The notes: generated by a model from the sequence alone, not told the origin. 64,000 bases of DNA from Nocardia inohanensis NBRC 100128 (GCF_001612945.1 NZ_BDBK01000001.1:620001-684000), one strand, 5' to 3'; shown: positions 16,958 to 26,693, counted from the first letter of the stretch. Program-made: numbers and translations.

Positions 16958-17958
16958 ATACCGATTTCACGTCCGCGATGACCGACAAGGCGTACGCGGC
17001 CGGGTGGGCGCTTGTCCGCGCACTGCCGGAAGGGCTGGCGCGCAAGGCATTCGATGCCGGCGCCGATGCGGCGGCGCGGAAAGCCGATCGCGCTGCACAG
17101 TCGGGGGAGCCGAATCAATTGCGGCGCAATCTGGCCCGGGTGCTCGGGACCGCACCGCAGCAGGTGCCGGATGCGCTGATCAAGGCGAGCATGCGGTCCT
17201 ACGCGCGGTATTGGCGTGAGGCGTTCCGATTGCCGACCATGGATCATGTGGCGCTGGGCAAAACGCTGCATGTCGAGGGCACCGAATATCTGGAAGCCGG
17301 ACTGGCTGCCGGACGCGGTGTGATTCTGGTGCTGCCGCATTCGGGGAACTGGGATATGGCCGGGGTCTGGCTGGTGCAGAACCACGGCGGATTGTCCACG
17401 GTGGCCGAACGCTTGCGGCCCGAAGCGCTGTTCGAGCGGTTCATGGCGTATCGGGAGAGCCTCGGGTTCGAGGTGTTTCCGCTGACCGGCGGTGAACAGC
17501 CGCCGTTCCCGCAGCTGGCGGATCGGCTGCGCGACAACAAGGTCGTCTGCCTGATGGGCGAGCGCGACCTCACCGGCAAGGGCGTACCGGTCACCTTCTT
17601 CGGTGAGACCACCTGGCTGCCCGCCGGCGCGGCCAAACTGGCCATACAGACCGGGGCGGTGCTGCTGCCCGTGCACTGCTGGTTCACCGAGGACGGCGGC
17701 GAGGGCTGGGGCATGCAGGTGTTCGCGCCCATCGACGTTTCTCAGGGCGTGCAGCCGGCTACCCAGGCGCTGGCGGATGTTTTCGCCGCCAATATCGCCG
17801 CCCATCCCGCCGACTGGCACATGCTGCAACCGCTGTGGGAAGGTGACTTGTCGCAAGCGCGACTGGACCGCATCGCCGCGGCGCAGCAGACACTGGGGTA
17901 TTCGGAAACGGCGGCGGTCGCCGAATCCGAGGGGGATACGGGAGACGGCGCGCTATGA
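16954..17958 (+). CDS. patA: phosphatidylinositol mannoside acyltransferase
   Basis: A 334-residue member of the LpxL/HtrB-like lysophospholipid acyltransferase superfamily. The catalytic HX4D motif is His129-SGNW-Asp134, followed by an 'E-R' step (MGERDL) and G-VPVTFFGE. In mycobacteria PatA moves palmitate from CoA to the 6-position of the mannose on PIM1/PIM2 at the inner face of the membrane. It overlaps pgsA and pimA by four bases each, in the order known from Rv2611c. Confidence 0.93.
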   Translation: MNTDFTSAMTDKAYAAGWALVRALPEGLARKAFDAGADAAARKADRAAQSGEPNQLRRNLARVLGTAPQQVPDALIKASMRSYARYWREAFRLPTMDHVALGKTLHVEGTEYLEAGLAAGRGVILVLPHSGNWDMAGVWLVQNHGGLSTVAERLRPEALFERFMAYRESLGFEVFPLTGGEQPPFPQLADRLRDNKVVCLMGERDLTGKGVPVTFFGETTWLPAGAAKLAIQTGAVLLPVHCWFTEDGGEGWGMQVFAPIDVSQGVQPATQALADVFAANIAAHPADWHMLQPLWEGDLSQARLDRIAAAQQTLGYSETAAVAESEGDTGDGAL

Positions 17959-19079
17959 GAATCGGCATGGTCTGCCCGTATTCGTTCGACGTTCCGGGCG
18001 GGGTGCAGTCGCATGTCGTGGAATTGGCGCAGGTATTGATCGAACGCGGGCACAAGGTGAGCGTGCTCGCCCCCGCCGCCGACGACACCCCGCTGCCGGA
18101 TTTCGTGGTGTCGGCCGGAAAAGCCGTCGCGATTCCCTACAACGGGTCGGTGGCGCGATTGTCGTTCGGGCCCACCGCGTATACGCGTATTCGCCGGTGG
18201 ATCGCCGACAACGATTTCGATGTGCTGCATATTCACGAGCCGAACGCGCCGAGTCTGTCCATGCTGGCGTTGAAGATCGCCGAAGGGCCGATCGTCGCGA
18301 CTTTCCATACGTCGACCACGAAATCGTTGGTGCTCAGTACTTTTCAGGGCGTGCTGCGGCCGTACCACGAGAAGATCAGTGGGCGGATCGCGGTGAGCGA
18401 GCTGGCGCGGCGCTGGCAGGTGGAGGCGCTCGGCGGGGACGCGGTCGAGATCCCCAACGGGGTGGATGTGCCCGCCTTCGCGCACGCGCCGCTGCTGGAC
18501 GGATATCCGCGTGCCGGAAAGACCGTGCTGTTCCTGGGGCGTTTCGACGAACCGCGCAAGGGCATGGACATCCTGCTCGGCGCGCTGCCGGAACTGGTGC
18601 GCCGCCATCCCGGGCTCCAGGTGCTCATCGTCGGGCGCGGTGACGAGGACCGGCTGCGCCGCGAAGCCGGTGAGAACGCTTCCCACCTGCGATTCCTCGG
18701 CCAGGTCACCGATGCCGAGAAGGCGTCCGCGATGCGCAGCGCCGATGTCTACTGCGCCCCCAACCTCGGTGGTGAAAGCTTCGGCATCGTGCTGGTGGAG
18801 GCGATGGCCGCCGGAACCGCCGTGGTGGCAAGCGATCTCGACGCCTTCCGGCGGGTGCTGCGCGACGGCACCGCCGGCATGCTGGTCCCGGTCGGCGATT
18901 CCGCTCGCCTCGCCACCGCCATCGACGCCATGCTCACCGACGACGACAAGCGGGAAGAGTACATCAGCACCGCCAATCAGGTTGTCGGCGAATACGATTG
19001 GCCGGTCGTGGCCGAGCAGATCCTGCGCGTCTACGAGACGGTCACCGTCGGCGACGTTCGAGTCAGGACCGCCGGGTGA
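17955..19079 (+). CDS. pimA: phosphatidyl-myo-inositol mannosyltransferase
   Basis: A 374-residue GT4, GT-B fold enzyme that adds the first mannose from GDP-mannose to phosphatidylinositol. The N-terminal half starts with MRIGMVCPYSFDVPGGVQSH (glycine loop of the acceptor domain); the C-terminal half has FLGRFDEPRKGMD and the EX7E motif Glu274...Glu282 (GGESFGIVLVEAM). ATG 17955 overlaps patA by four bases. Equivalent to Rv2610c, an essential gene in mycobacteria. Confidence 0.96.
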   Translation: MRIGMVCPYSFDVPGGVQSHVVELAQVLIERGHKVSVLAPAADDTPLPDFVVSAGKAVAIPYNGSVARLSFGPTAYTRIRRWIADNDFDVLHIHEPNAPSLSMLALKIAEGPIVATFHTSTTKSLVLSTFQGVLRPYHEKISGRIAVSELARRWQVEALGGDAVEIPNGVDVPAFAHAPLLDGYPRAGKTVLFLGRFDEPRKGMDILLGALPELVRRHPGLQVLIVGRGDEDRLRREAGENASHLRFLGQVTDAEKASAMRSADVYCAPNLGGESFGIVLVEAMAAGTAVVASDLDAFRRVLRDGTAGMLVPVGDSARLATAIDAMLTDDDKREEYISTANQVVGEYDWPVVAEQILRVYETVTVGDVRVRTAG

Positions 19080-19110
19080 CCGCGATGCTCACCGCCGATA
19101 GGAGCGTCGA

Positions 19111-20154
19111 ATGATCACTTTCTCCGCGACCGGGATTCTGGTCCTCGCGCTCATCGCGGCCGTCGTCATCGCCATCGGCGTCTGGGCGTACACGACGGCG
19201 AATCGCCTGGACCGCTTGCACGTTCGTACCGACCAGGCCCGGCACGCGCTGGATGCCGCGCTGGCCCGCCGCGCGGTGGTGGCCCGTTCGGTCGCCACCA
19301 CGCTGTCCGGGCTCTACGACCCGGCGCTCGTAGAGCATGCCCGCCGCCTCTCCGCGCTCGCCGATCGCGCCGAACGCTCCAACTGGCGCGACCGCGAGAC
19401 CATCGAGAACCAGCTCGCCGCGGCGCTGTCCTCGGTCGATATCGCCCTGCTCCCACCGCAATTGGTGGCCGAGCTGGCCGACGCCGAAGCCCGCGTGCTC
19501 ATCGCCCGCCGCTTCCACAACGATGCCGTCCGCGACACCCTCGCGCTGCGCACCCGCCGCCTGGTCCGCATCCTGCACCTCGGCGGTACGGCCCCGATGC
19601 CGACCTATTTCGAGATCGCCGAACGCGTGACGCCCGCCGCCTCGACGGGTCTGGAGGTGGATACGGTCCGCACCTCCGCCCGCGTCGTCCTGCTCGATGA
19701 ACAGGATCGCGTCCTGCTGCTGCGCGGCTGCGACCCCAAGGTCCCCGACGTCCCGTTCTGGTTCACCATCGGCGGCGGCGTCAACCCCGGAGAAACCCTG
19801 CGCGAGGCCGCGATTCGCGAACTCTGGGAGGAGACCGGCCTCACCGCCGACTCGTCCCAGCTGCGCGGCCCCCTCTGGCGTCGCGTCGCGGTCTTCCCCT
19901 TCAACGGCGAACTCATCCGCTCCGAAGAACTCTTCTTCGCCCTGCGCACCAAGACCTTCGACCCGGAACCCGGCAACCTCGACTACATCGAACGCCGCTC
20001 CATCAACGGCAACAAATGGTGCACCCCCACCGACATCGCCCACCTCGACCACTCCGGTGAAACGGTCTACCCGTACCACCTGGACCACCTGCTCCCCGAG
20101 GCGATCGCCGCCGCCGACAACGGCACCGACCCCGAGGTCCGCTCCATCCGCTGA
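19111..20154 (+). CDS. membrane-anchored NUDIX hydrolase
   Basis: A 347-residue protein. One membrane helix (residues about 8-28) is followed by a LemA-like helical segment (about 30-165) and a NUDIX domain whose box runs from Gly221: GGGVNPGETLREAA then REL-EE-GL, with all catalytic glutamates. Such enzymes cleave nucleoside diphosphates linked to other groups; the substrate is unknown. The same architecture and place are seen in Rv2609c at the end of the pimA operon. Spacing of 31 bases and a GGAG at about 8 bases before ATG 19111 fit operon membership. Confidence 0.9.
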   Translation: MITFSATGILVLALIAAVVIAIGVWAYTTANRLDRLHVRTDQARHALDAALARRAVVARSVATTLSGLYDPALVEHARRLSALADRAERSNWRDRETIENQLAAALSSVDIALLPPQLVAELADAEARVLIARRFHNDAVRDTLALRTRRLVRILHLGGTAPMPTYFEIAERVTPAASTGLEVDTVRTSARVVLLDEQDRVLLLRGCDPKVPDVPFWFTIGGGVNPGETLREAAIRELWEETGLTADSSQLRGPLWRRVAVFPFNGELIRSEELFFALRTKTFDPEPGNLDYIERRSINGNKWCTPTDIAHLDHSGETVYPYHLDHLLPEAIAAADNGTDPEVRSIR

Positions 20155-20232
20155 GGTGATACCTGCGAAAACGCGGCGGCGGGTTCTCATCGTGTCGAGC
20201 GACGCCGTCAACACCGGTCCGATCGATTGCGC

Positions 20233-20328
20233 GTGGGCATCGTCGACACGGCCGCCGTGGAGCGGGTACGGGACGCGATGGTGGAGTGCGTGAGCGGCGG
20301 CTACCCGCCGTATCGAGAACTCGCCTGA
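20233..20328 (+). CDS. 31-codon reading frame, possible gene remnant
   Basis: GTG 20233 opens a frame ending at TGA 20326 that encodes VERVRDAMVECVSGGYPPY-type sequence with normal codon bias. There is no ribosome site and no recognisable family. It could be the tail of a decayed gene between the NUDIX gene and the EthD gene, or chance. Confidence 0.2.
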   Translation: MGIVDTAAVERVRDAMVECVSGGYPPYRELA

Positions 20329-20433
20329 CGCGGCAGTCCGCTGGGTGGGATGAACCTCGCGAAATCGGCGACGGGCGGGACCACGGCGCTACCGTGAGGT
20401 GATCAACGGTGAGCTGTGGCAAGGATTTCGGGT

Positions 20434-21102
20434 ATGAAGCTGATGTACGCCCTGTGGGGTGACGGTCTGGACGAGCGGTTGCACGACGGCGAGTTGCGGC
20501 ATCGGCTGGCCGCCGCCGGGGCGAGCGAGTTGCAGGTCAATGTGCGGGACAAGGATGTCGCCGACGCGACGGTCAAGCACAGCACCTACCCGGAGGCGAT
20601 CGCGGCCATCGTCAGTGTGCGGACAGAGGGCGGGCACGAACCGGTGACCGCGGTGCTGGCGTCGGTGGGGACCGAGGTGAACGGGTGGATCGTGGAGGAG
20701 CGGACGCCTATCGTGCCGCCGCCGGTGGAGGACGGGGTGCGGGCCGACGCGCTCGCCAACTTCGCGTTGCTGCGGATTCCGGAGGATTTGACGCGGGAGG
20801 AGTGGCTGCATCGGTGGCACGACCTGCACACCACGGTGGCCATCGAAACGCAGGACACGTTCGGATACGTGCAGAACACGGTGCGCGAGGCGATCACGCC
20901 CGGGAATCGGGTGGACGCGCTTGTCGAGGAGCTGTTTCCGATGGCGGCCATGACCAGTCCGCACGCCTTCTACGGCAGCGGCGGGGACGACGCGGAGTTG
21001 CAGCGGCGCGTCACCCGGATGATGGAGAGCGTGGTCAGTTTCGGGGCGCACCTGAACCTGGATCTCGTCCCCACCAGCCGGTACGTGTACCGATTGAGTT
21101 GA
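20434..21102 (+). CDS. EthD-like dimeric alpha/beta-barrel protein
   Basis: A 222-residue protein. The second half (residues about 108-210) has an EthD pattern: FALLRIPEDLTREEWLHRW, HDLHTTVAIETQ, FGYVQNTV. EthD domains are ferredoxin-like and dimerise; known members assist ring or ether oxidation or act as cyclases. ATG 20434 is preferred, with AAGGA 9 bases upstream; a GTG at 20416 is also in frame. It is the first gene of the accessory block that separates the pim operon from pdxS. Its stop is three bases from a convergent gene. Confidence 0.65.
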   Translation: MKLMYALWGDGLDERLHDGELRHRLAAAGASELQVNVRDKDVADATVKHSTYPEAIAAIVSVRTEGGHEPVTAVLASVGTEVNGWIVEERTPIVPPPVEDGVRADALANFALLRIPEDLTREEWLHRWHDLHTTVAIETQDTFGYVQNTVREAITPGNRVDALVEELFPMAAMTSPHAFYGSGGDDAELQRRVTRMMESVVSFGAHLNLDLVPTSRYVYRLS

Positions 21103-21105
21103 GGC

Positions 21106-22380
21106 TCAGCCGAATCGGGAGCTGCGGACCGGGCCGGGGGAGCGTTCGGGAGTGCGTGGGCCGGTCAGCCAGGTGTCGCGGGTGGCGGTGACGAAAGCGC
21201 TCAGGGCGGTATCCGGGTCGTCGGGGGTTTCGCCGTCGCCGGGATCGGGAGCAGGATCGGCCGCGATGATGTCGGCGGCGATGTCGTGCTCCGGCCGGGC
21301 GTCGGCGGGCAGGTCCTCGGGACCGTCGTCGCCGATGCGGAAGCCGCCGCCCCACGGTTCGACCACGGTCTGCACCAGCAGGCCGACGGCATCGGCGCTC
21401 ACCGGCGCGGGATCGGTCCAGCAGGACGCGTGCTCGTACAGGACCTGGCCGTCGGCGCGCTCTTTCAACGTGGACAGCAGTTCGCCGTCCACGCCGTTGA
21501 GGTCGTACGCGATCACGACCGTGTCGGGGCTGCCGGGCTCGTACTCCCGCGCGGGCAGGCCGAGCAGGTCCGCGGCCGCCAGCCCGAGGATTCGATCCGC
21601 CCGGCCGGGCAGCAGCGATACCGAGCGGGGCGCGCGGCCGGCGGCGGCCAGGATGAGGGCGAGCCGGTCGAGTCCACGGCGGCAGTTCTGCACGCTGTCA
21701 CCCAGATACGCCCAGCGGCCCGACATTCCGGCGGCGAAACCGTAGGGGGAGTAGGTGGCCAGATAACCGCCGGTCAGAGTGAAATGCCAGCCGCGCAGGT
21801 CGTGATGGTCCAGCGCCGAAGCGTGCGCCGCCCGGTCGGCCCGGGCCAGCATGCGGCCGACCCGGTCGCGGGCATACAGCCAGCGGTCGTCGTCCGGATC
21901 GGGCAGGGCGTCGAATTCGGTTCGCGCGGCAGCGGTCCGGCCCGAGAGCAGCAGGTTGTAGGTGAGCAGGTAGCGCTCCGGCCACGGGCGCAGGATCGGC
22001 GTGTGCGCGGCCAGGGTGGCGGCTGCTTCGGCGTGGCGGTGCTCGTCCTCGAGCGCGGTGGTCAACTCGGTCAGCGCGAGGTGCGAATCCGGCCCGCGGC
22101 GCAGGGCTTCCCGCAGCACCGGCACCGCCAGGAAGGAGATGCCGCGTTCGATGCATTCGTAGCCGAATACGGTGAGCGACTCGGCATTCGACGGATCGGC
22201 GGCGACGGCGGAGGCGGCCTGGGCGAGATCGTCGAAGTCGACGGCCGCGGCCAATTGCGCGGTGAAGGCGGCGAGTTCGGTGAGCGGGGTGGTTTCGGCG
22301 AGGGGGCGCAGGGCGCGCACCGCTCCCGGCACATCGCCGTCGGTGAGCAGGGTGCGGGCCTGATCGAGTGCGTTCGTCAT
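21106..22380 (-). CDS. hypothetical protein with N-terminal helical repeats
   Basis: A 424-residue cytoplasmic protein. The first 180 residues are paired helices with a TPR-like rhythm (ALDQARTLLTDGDVPGAVRAL; SFLAVPVLREALRRGP; LALTELTTALEDEHRHAEAA). The middle, about 190-320, is a mixed domain rich in Gly/Tyr (GWHFTLTGGYLATYSPYGFA), and the tail is acidic and low in complexity. I do not recognise the family. A scaffold or peptide-binding role is suggested only by the repeats. The ATG 22380 start lies 52 bases after the dioxygenase stop on the same strand, so they may share a transcript. Confidence 0.65.
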   Translation of the reverse strand: MTNALDQARTLLTDGDVPGAVRALRPLAETTPLTELAAFTAQLAAAVDFDDLAQAASAVAADPSNAESLTVFGYECIERGISFLAVPVLREALRRGPDSHLALTELTTALEDEHRHAEAAATLAAHTPILRPWPERYLLTYNLLLSGRTAAARTEFDALPDPDDDRWLYARDRVGRMLARADRAAHASALDHHDLRGWHFTLTGGYLATYSPYGFAAGMSGRWAYLGDSVQNCRRGLDRLALILAAAGRAPRSVSLLPGRADRILGLAAADLLGLPAREYEPGSPDTVVIAYDLNGVDGELLSTLKERADGQVLYEHASCWTDPAPVSADAVGLLVQTVVEPWGGGFRIGDDGPEDLPADARPEHDIAADIIAADPAPDPGDGETPDDPDTALSAFVTATRDTWLTGPRTPERSPGPVRSSRFG

Positions 22381-22432
22381 CGTGGAAAAGCCTGAACCAG
22401 GACGCCGCCGGCCGCAAACGAGTTTCGGCGGC

Positions 22433-23263
22433 TCACGAGAAGCGGTAGCGCCGCATCCATTTGGTCATGATCCACTTCTCGCCCGCGAGGACCGGCGCTC
22501 CGGCATGTTTGGTAGCGGGGTCGAGTTGGCCGAGCCCGTTGAAATACCGGAAGTAGACGGCCTGCCCCCGGCGTGGGGCCACGGTGACCCCAGCGTCCGG
22601 GAACAGGGTCTCGCCGCCGTCCGGCACGTCGTTGAGGTAGACGACGAGGGTGGCGGCCCGCTGTCCGCCGTTCGCGACCTGGGTGGCGTGACCGGGCTGA
22701 TCCGGCGGGAAATAGTCGAAGTGCGAACGGAATTCGTCACCGACGCCGTACCGCAGCACCTGTAATCCCTCGCCGTTCTCCAGCGGCCAGTTCATCAGCG
22801 CCGAAATGCGCCGGTCCAGCCGATCGATCAGCGGCGTCTCCGAGATCTGGAACGAGGTGTTCGCGCTGGAGCGGTGGGCCACGACCGTCGACTGCCCGGT
22901 CTCCGGATCGACGACCGTGGAGCGTCGCAGCTTCCCTTCGGAGAGAGCGATCACCTGGTCGCACTCCTCCTCGGAGAGCACATTGTCGAACAGCACCAGT
23001 TGTGGCCGCTCCAGCCGTAGCAGCGAATAGACCTCTCGGTCATGGGCTTTGATGACCCGGCCCGGTGCGATGGGGCACGCGTCGTACCGGTACGACGATC
23101 CCGCGGGCAGCTCGCCGGAGCGCATCGCCCGCACCGCGGCGGCCGCGGCTTCCGGCTCGAAACCGTCCCCGACCATGGCGGCGACCATCGTCTCGGGCGT
23201 ACAGCCGCGCTCGATATTCTCCTGTAGCCAAGCCCGCCACGAATCATCCAATGCCACAGTCAC
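22433..23263 (-). CDS. 2-oxoglutarate/Fe(II) dioxygenase, prolyl-4-hydroxylase-like
   Basis: A 276-residue protein. Residues about 85-270 are a P4H-type jelly-roll with the full iron and cosubstrate set: His181-x-Asp183 (SHFDYF), distal His253 and 2OG-binding Lys263. The first 60 residues are helical and separate. It should hydroxylate an amino acid side chain, either free or carried on a protein. GTG 23263 is chosen because TAAGCT, a TAnnnT -10 box, ends about 8 bases before it and no ribosome site exists, suggesting a leaderless mRNA. It is divergent from an NRPS gene, which makes a carrier-bound substrate attractive (inference). Confidence 0.85.
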   Translation of the reverse strand: MTVALDDSWRAWLQENIERGCTPETMVAAMVGDGFEPEAAAAAVRAMRSGELPAGSSYRYDACPIAPGRVIKAHDREVYSLLRLERPQLVLFDNVLSEEECDQVIALSEGKLRRSTVVDPETGQSTVVAHRSSANTSFQISETPLIDRLDRRISALMNWPLENGEGLQVLRYGVGDEFRSHFDYFPPDQPGHATQVANGGQRAATLVVYLNDVPDGGETLFPDAGVTVAPRRGQAVYFRYFNGLGQLDPATKHAGAPVLAGEKWIMTKWMRRYRFS

Positions 23264-23519
23264 GTCCGCAGAGCTTAGGGCGACCGCGATCGGCAGGCGA
23301 CCGTTATCGGGCGCGCGGCCGGGCGTCGAAGGCGTTGGCCGCGAACGAGGTACCGGAGAAGCGGCCGTGCCGCCAGTCAAGCGACGGTACCGGTGAGTGA
23401 GATTTCGCACACCGATGCGGGCGGGGTATCGACCCTAGACTGGCTGCCAGTCCGGTCGAGCTTGGGGGCCTCTGAACGGACTTCTCGGTGCGAGTGCCCT
23501 CTCTAGGAGTTCGATCCCG

Positions 23520-26500
23520 TTGAGCAGCGTATTCCGCCGAATTTCGCCCTCCGAACGGCTTTATCTCGCTGCGCGGGAGCTACAGCCGCACTTTCTGATT
23601 CAGATGGTCGTCGAAGGGGTGGGTGCGCTCGATCCGCAGCGGTTGCGGGACGCGGTACAGGTCGCCTCGCGGGTGCATCCGGGTGCGCGACTGGTGCGTT
23701 CGGGTGCGGACTGGGTGGCGCTGGCGGCGACGCCGCAGGTCCGGGTGCTCCCGAACGCCGTGCTCGATTACGACAATCTGAGCGATGACCCGGTGCTGCA
23801 CGGTCCGATCGCCCGCCCCGACTACCTGTCGGAAGCGCTGAATTGCGAAGTGCTGCTGCTGCCTTCGGCATCGCCCACGCTGATCTTCCGCGCCTTCCAC
23901 GGCACGATGGACGCCAAAGGGCTGCAACTGTGGATGGCGGACATCTTCCGCGTCCTGCGCGGCGATGCACCCGAGGGAGCGCCCGATCCGATCTCGGAGC
24001 TGGAATTCGGTCTGCGCGTGGGGATCCCGGGCAAACCGACACCGATGCGGTTGAACTATTCCTCCCCGGCCGGGCGTGGTGCGCCGTTGCCGGGCCGTCC
24101 CTGGCTGCTGCGGCATCGCACGGTGCCGGTCTCCCGGCCGGCCGTGGTCGCGCGTATCGGTGAAATCATCACCGCGGCAAGTCGATCGACGACCCGCCTG
24201 ATGTTCCCCGTCGACCTGCGCAGGCACGACCCCGCGGTGCGCTCGACCGCCAACCTGACCTTGCCGCTGCACGTCGACGTCGAACCGGGCGAGACCTGGG
24301 AGCAGATCAACGCGCGCCTGCTCGCCGCGCTCATGCGCGGCGACGAACTCAACCAGCTGAACGACCTCACCCTGGCGAAGAGCCCCGCACTGATCCAGAA
24401 GGCCGCGCTGCGCTTCATCGAATCCGTCGGCAAGCGCACCGGCCGAAACCTGTACTCGGCCGTCATCTCCCAAGCGGGCAAGGTCGCACTCGCGGAGTTC
24501 ACCGCCCCCGGCTTCACCCCCACCCGGGTAATCGCGATCCCGGTGCATCTGTCCATCGCACCGCTCAGTTTCGCGATCGTCGAGTCGGAGAACGCCACCG
24601 CGATCACGGTGTCCTGCCGCAACGGTGTCGGTGTCGCCGAACGCCTCGGCCAATTGCTCGACACGATCGCGGACGCACTGGCCGCGCCGAATCAGACCGT
24701 CGCGACGCACGCGGAGGAAGTCGGCGACGAACTGACACGGTCGAATCCGGCCGGGACCGCGGAAACGAAACCGGTCAGCGGTGCGACCACGGCGTCGAAG
24801 CTCGCGGAAGCCGAGGTCGTGGAGCCGGGCAACGCTGCGGGCTCCGCCGTCGGGACGGCGATCGCGGAATCCGGTCTGCTGCAACGGCATCCGGCGACGC
24901 TCGTGCAGCTGCTACGGGAACAGGCGGCGGTGCGCCCGGAAGCGGTGGCGATCACCGGGCCGGACGGGACGCTGACCTACGAGCAGCTGGTCGATCGTGC
25001 GGCGGGGATCGCGAAGGCATTGCGTGACAACGGTGTTCGCCGCGGCGACATCGTCGGCGTCGTCGCGGGCCGGACGCTGGCGGGGCAGAGCGGGCAGTGG
25101 GGCATTCTGGCGGCGGGAGCGGCGTTCTTACCGCTGGATCCGAAGCATCCGCGTGAACGGATCGTGCAGATCCTGCGTGATTCGGGGGTCCGGTTGCGCT
25201 TGGTCGAACGGCGGTTCGCCGAGCTGGTCGGGGATGCGGTGCCGGCGCTGGTGCTCGAGGAGTTGCCCGAGCGGGGCGAGATCGTCGATGCGGAGGTCGC
25301 GGCCGACGATATCGCCTACGTGATCTACACCTCCGGATCCACCGGGCGGCCCAAGGGCGTGCGGGTCACGCACGACAATGTCATGCACTTCCTGCGGGCG
25401 GCCGTGGACTGGTATCAGCTCACTCCGGCGACGCGGTACGGGCACTATCACACGCCCGCAGCGGATTTGGCGTGCATGGCGATGGTGACCCCGATGATCG
25501 CGGGCGGCGCGGTGGTGCTGGTGCCGGGCGAGATCAATCACCTCTCGCTGGCGGAGCTGCTCGGCGAGCGCGGCGCGAATACGGTGTTCCTGACCCCGAG
25601 TCTCGCGGAAGTGATCGTGCGGCAGGGGATTCCGCAGGTCGGTATGCGGGCCGTCGCGCTCGGCGGCGAACAGGTGAGCCGTGATCTGGCGCGCCGGGTC
25701 CACCAATACTTCGGTCCACAGGTGCAGCTGCTCAACAGTTACGGTCCCGCCGAGGTGACCATGGTCTGTGTCTCGCAGGTGCTCACCGAGAGCACACCGG
25801 CCGGCGCCTCCTCGGCGCCGATCGGATTTCCCGCGCCCGGCACCACGGTGCATCTGCTCGACGAGTCGAGGCGGCCCGTACCGGACGGTGAGAACGGCGA
25901 ATTGTATTTGGGCGGACCGCAAGTCGCGGCCGGATACCTGGAGCGGCCGGAGCTGACCGCCGAACGTTTCGTGACGGTCGAGGACGAACGGGTCTACCGC
26001 ACCGGCGATCTGGTGCGCAGATTGCCCGGCGGCGCACTGGAATTCGTCGGCCGTGTCGACCATCAGGTGAAGATCCGCGGCAACCGCGTGGAACCGGACG
26101 AAGTGCGCTGCGTACTGGAAGCACATCCCCAGGTCGCGGCTGCCGCGGTAGTGGGTCGCCGCCGCGAGGATCAGGGCGACTACGTGCTGGACGCCTATCT
26201 GGTGCCCGCGACCGGCGCGCCCGAGGGACAGCCCGACGATCGCACCCTGCGCGATTACCTGTCGGACACGCTGCCGGTGTACATGATCCCCGCCGCCTTC
26301 CATCGGCGCACCGAACTGCCGCTGACCGACAACGGGAAGATCGACCGTCTCGCGCTCACCGATCCGGGCCCGGCCCGGACGCCGGAAGCCGAGGCGGCCG
26401 GGCCCGGCATCGCCGACGACGGCCACGGCGGCGAGGTCAAGGATCGGGTGGCCGAGATCTGGGCCCGGGTGCTGCGTTGCGATGCCGCGGACCTGGTGGC

Positions 26501-26693
26501 GGACTCCGACTTCTTCGCCCTCGGCGGCGACTCGCTCGCCACCATGGAGATGCTGGCGCAGGTCTCGCGCGAGATCGTCGGCGCGCAGGCGGAACAGCGT
26601 TTCGTGGCTCAGCTGGAGGGCCTGTTGCAGCGGCTGACCCTCGACCGGGTGTGCGAAGCCGTGACCGTGGCGCTCGCGGGTGCGGCTCGATGA
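23520..26693 (+). CDS. single-module nonribosomal peptide synthetase (C-like, A, PCP)
   Basis: A 1057-residue enzyme. Residues 1-400 are a condensation/acyltransferase-like domain whose motif reads FHGTMDA: the catalytic second His (127) and Asp (131) remain, the first His is Phe. A 60-residue Ala/Thr-rich linker follows. The adenylation domain (about 460-950) has YTSGSTGRPKG (about 602), NSYGPAE (about 739), YRTGDL (about 825), and NGKID (about 938). The carrier domain ends the protein with FFALGGDSL, Ser near 1002. There is no thioesterase or reductase, so release must be in trans. TTG 23520 is supported by TAGGAG 8 bases upstream. The formyltransferase gene overlaps its stop. Confidence 0.9.
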   Translation: MSSVFRRISPSERLYLAARELQPHFLIQMVVEGVGALDPQRLRDAVQVASRVHPGARLVRSGADWVALAATPQVRVLPNAVLDYDNLSDDPVLHGPIARPDYLSEALNCEVLLLPSASPTLIFRAFHGTMDAKGLQLWMADIFRVLRGDAPEGAPDPISELEFGLRVGIPGKPTPMRLNYSSPAGRGAPLPGRPWLLRHRTVPVSRPAVVARIGEIITAASRSTTRLMFPVDLRRHDPAVRSTANLTLPLHVDVEPGETWEQINARLLAALMRGDELNQLNDLTLAKSPALIQKAALRFIESVGKRTGRNLYSAVISQAGKVALAEFTAPGFTPTRVIAIPVHLSIAPLSFAIVESENATAITVSCRNGVGVAERLGQLLDTIADALAAPNQTVATHAEEVGDELTRSNPAGTAETKPVSGATTASKLAEAEVVEPGNAAGSAVGTAIAESGLLQRHPATLVQLLREQAAVRPEAVAITGPDGTLTYEQLVDRAAGIAKALRDNGVRRGDIVGVVAGRTLAGQSGQWGILAAGAAFLPLDPKHPRERIVQILRDSGVRLRLVERRFAELVGDAVPALVLEELPERGEIVDAEVAADDIAYVIYTSGSTGRPKGVRVTHDNVMHFLRAAVDWYQLTPATRYGHYHTPAADLACMAMVTPMIAGGAVVLVPGEINHLSLAELLGERGANTVFLTPSLAEVIVRQGIPQVGMRAVALGGEQVSRDLARRVHQYFGPQVQLLNSYGPAEVTMVCVSQVLTESTPAGASSAPIGFPAPGTTVHLLDESRRPVPDGENGELYLGGPQVAAGYLERPELTAERFVTVEDERVYRTGDLVRRLPGGALEFVGRVDHQVKIRGNRVEPDEVRCVLEAHPQVAAAAVVGRRREDQGDYVLDAYLVPATGAPEGQPDDRTLRDYLSDTLPVYMIPAAFHRRTELPLTDNGKIDRLALTDPGPARTPEAEAAGPGIADDGHGGEVKDRVAEIWARVLRCDAADLVADSDFFALGGDSLATMEMLAQVSREIVGAQAEQRFVAQLEGLLQRLTLDRVCEAVTVALAGAAR

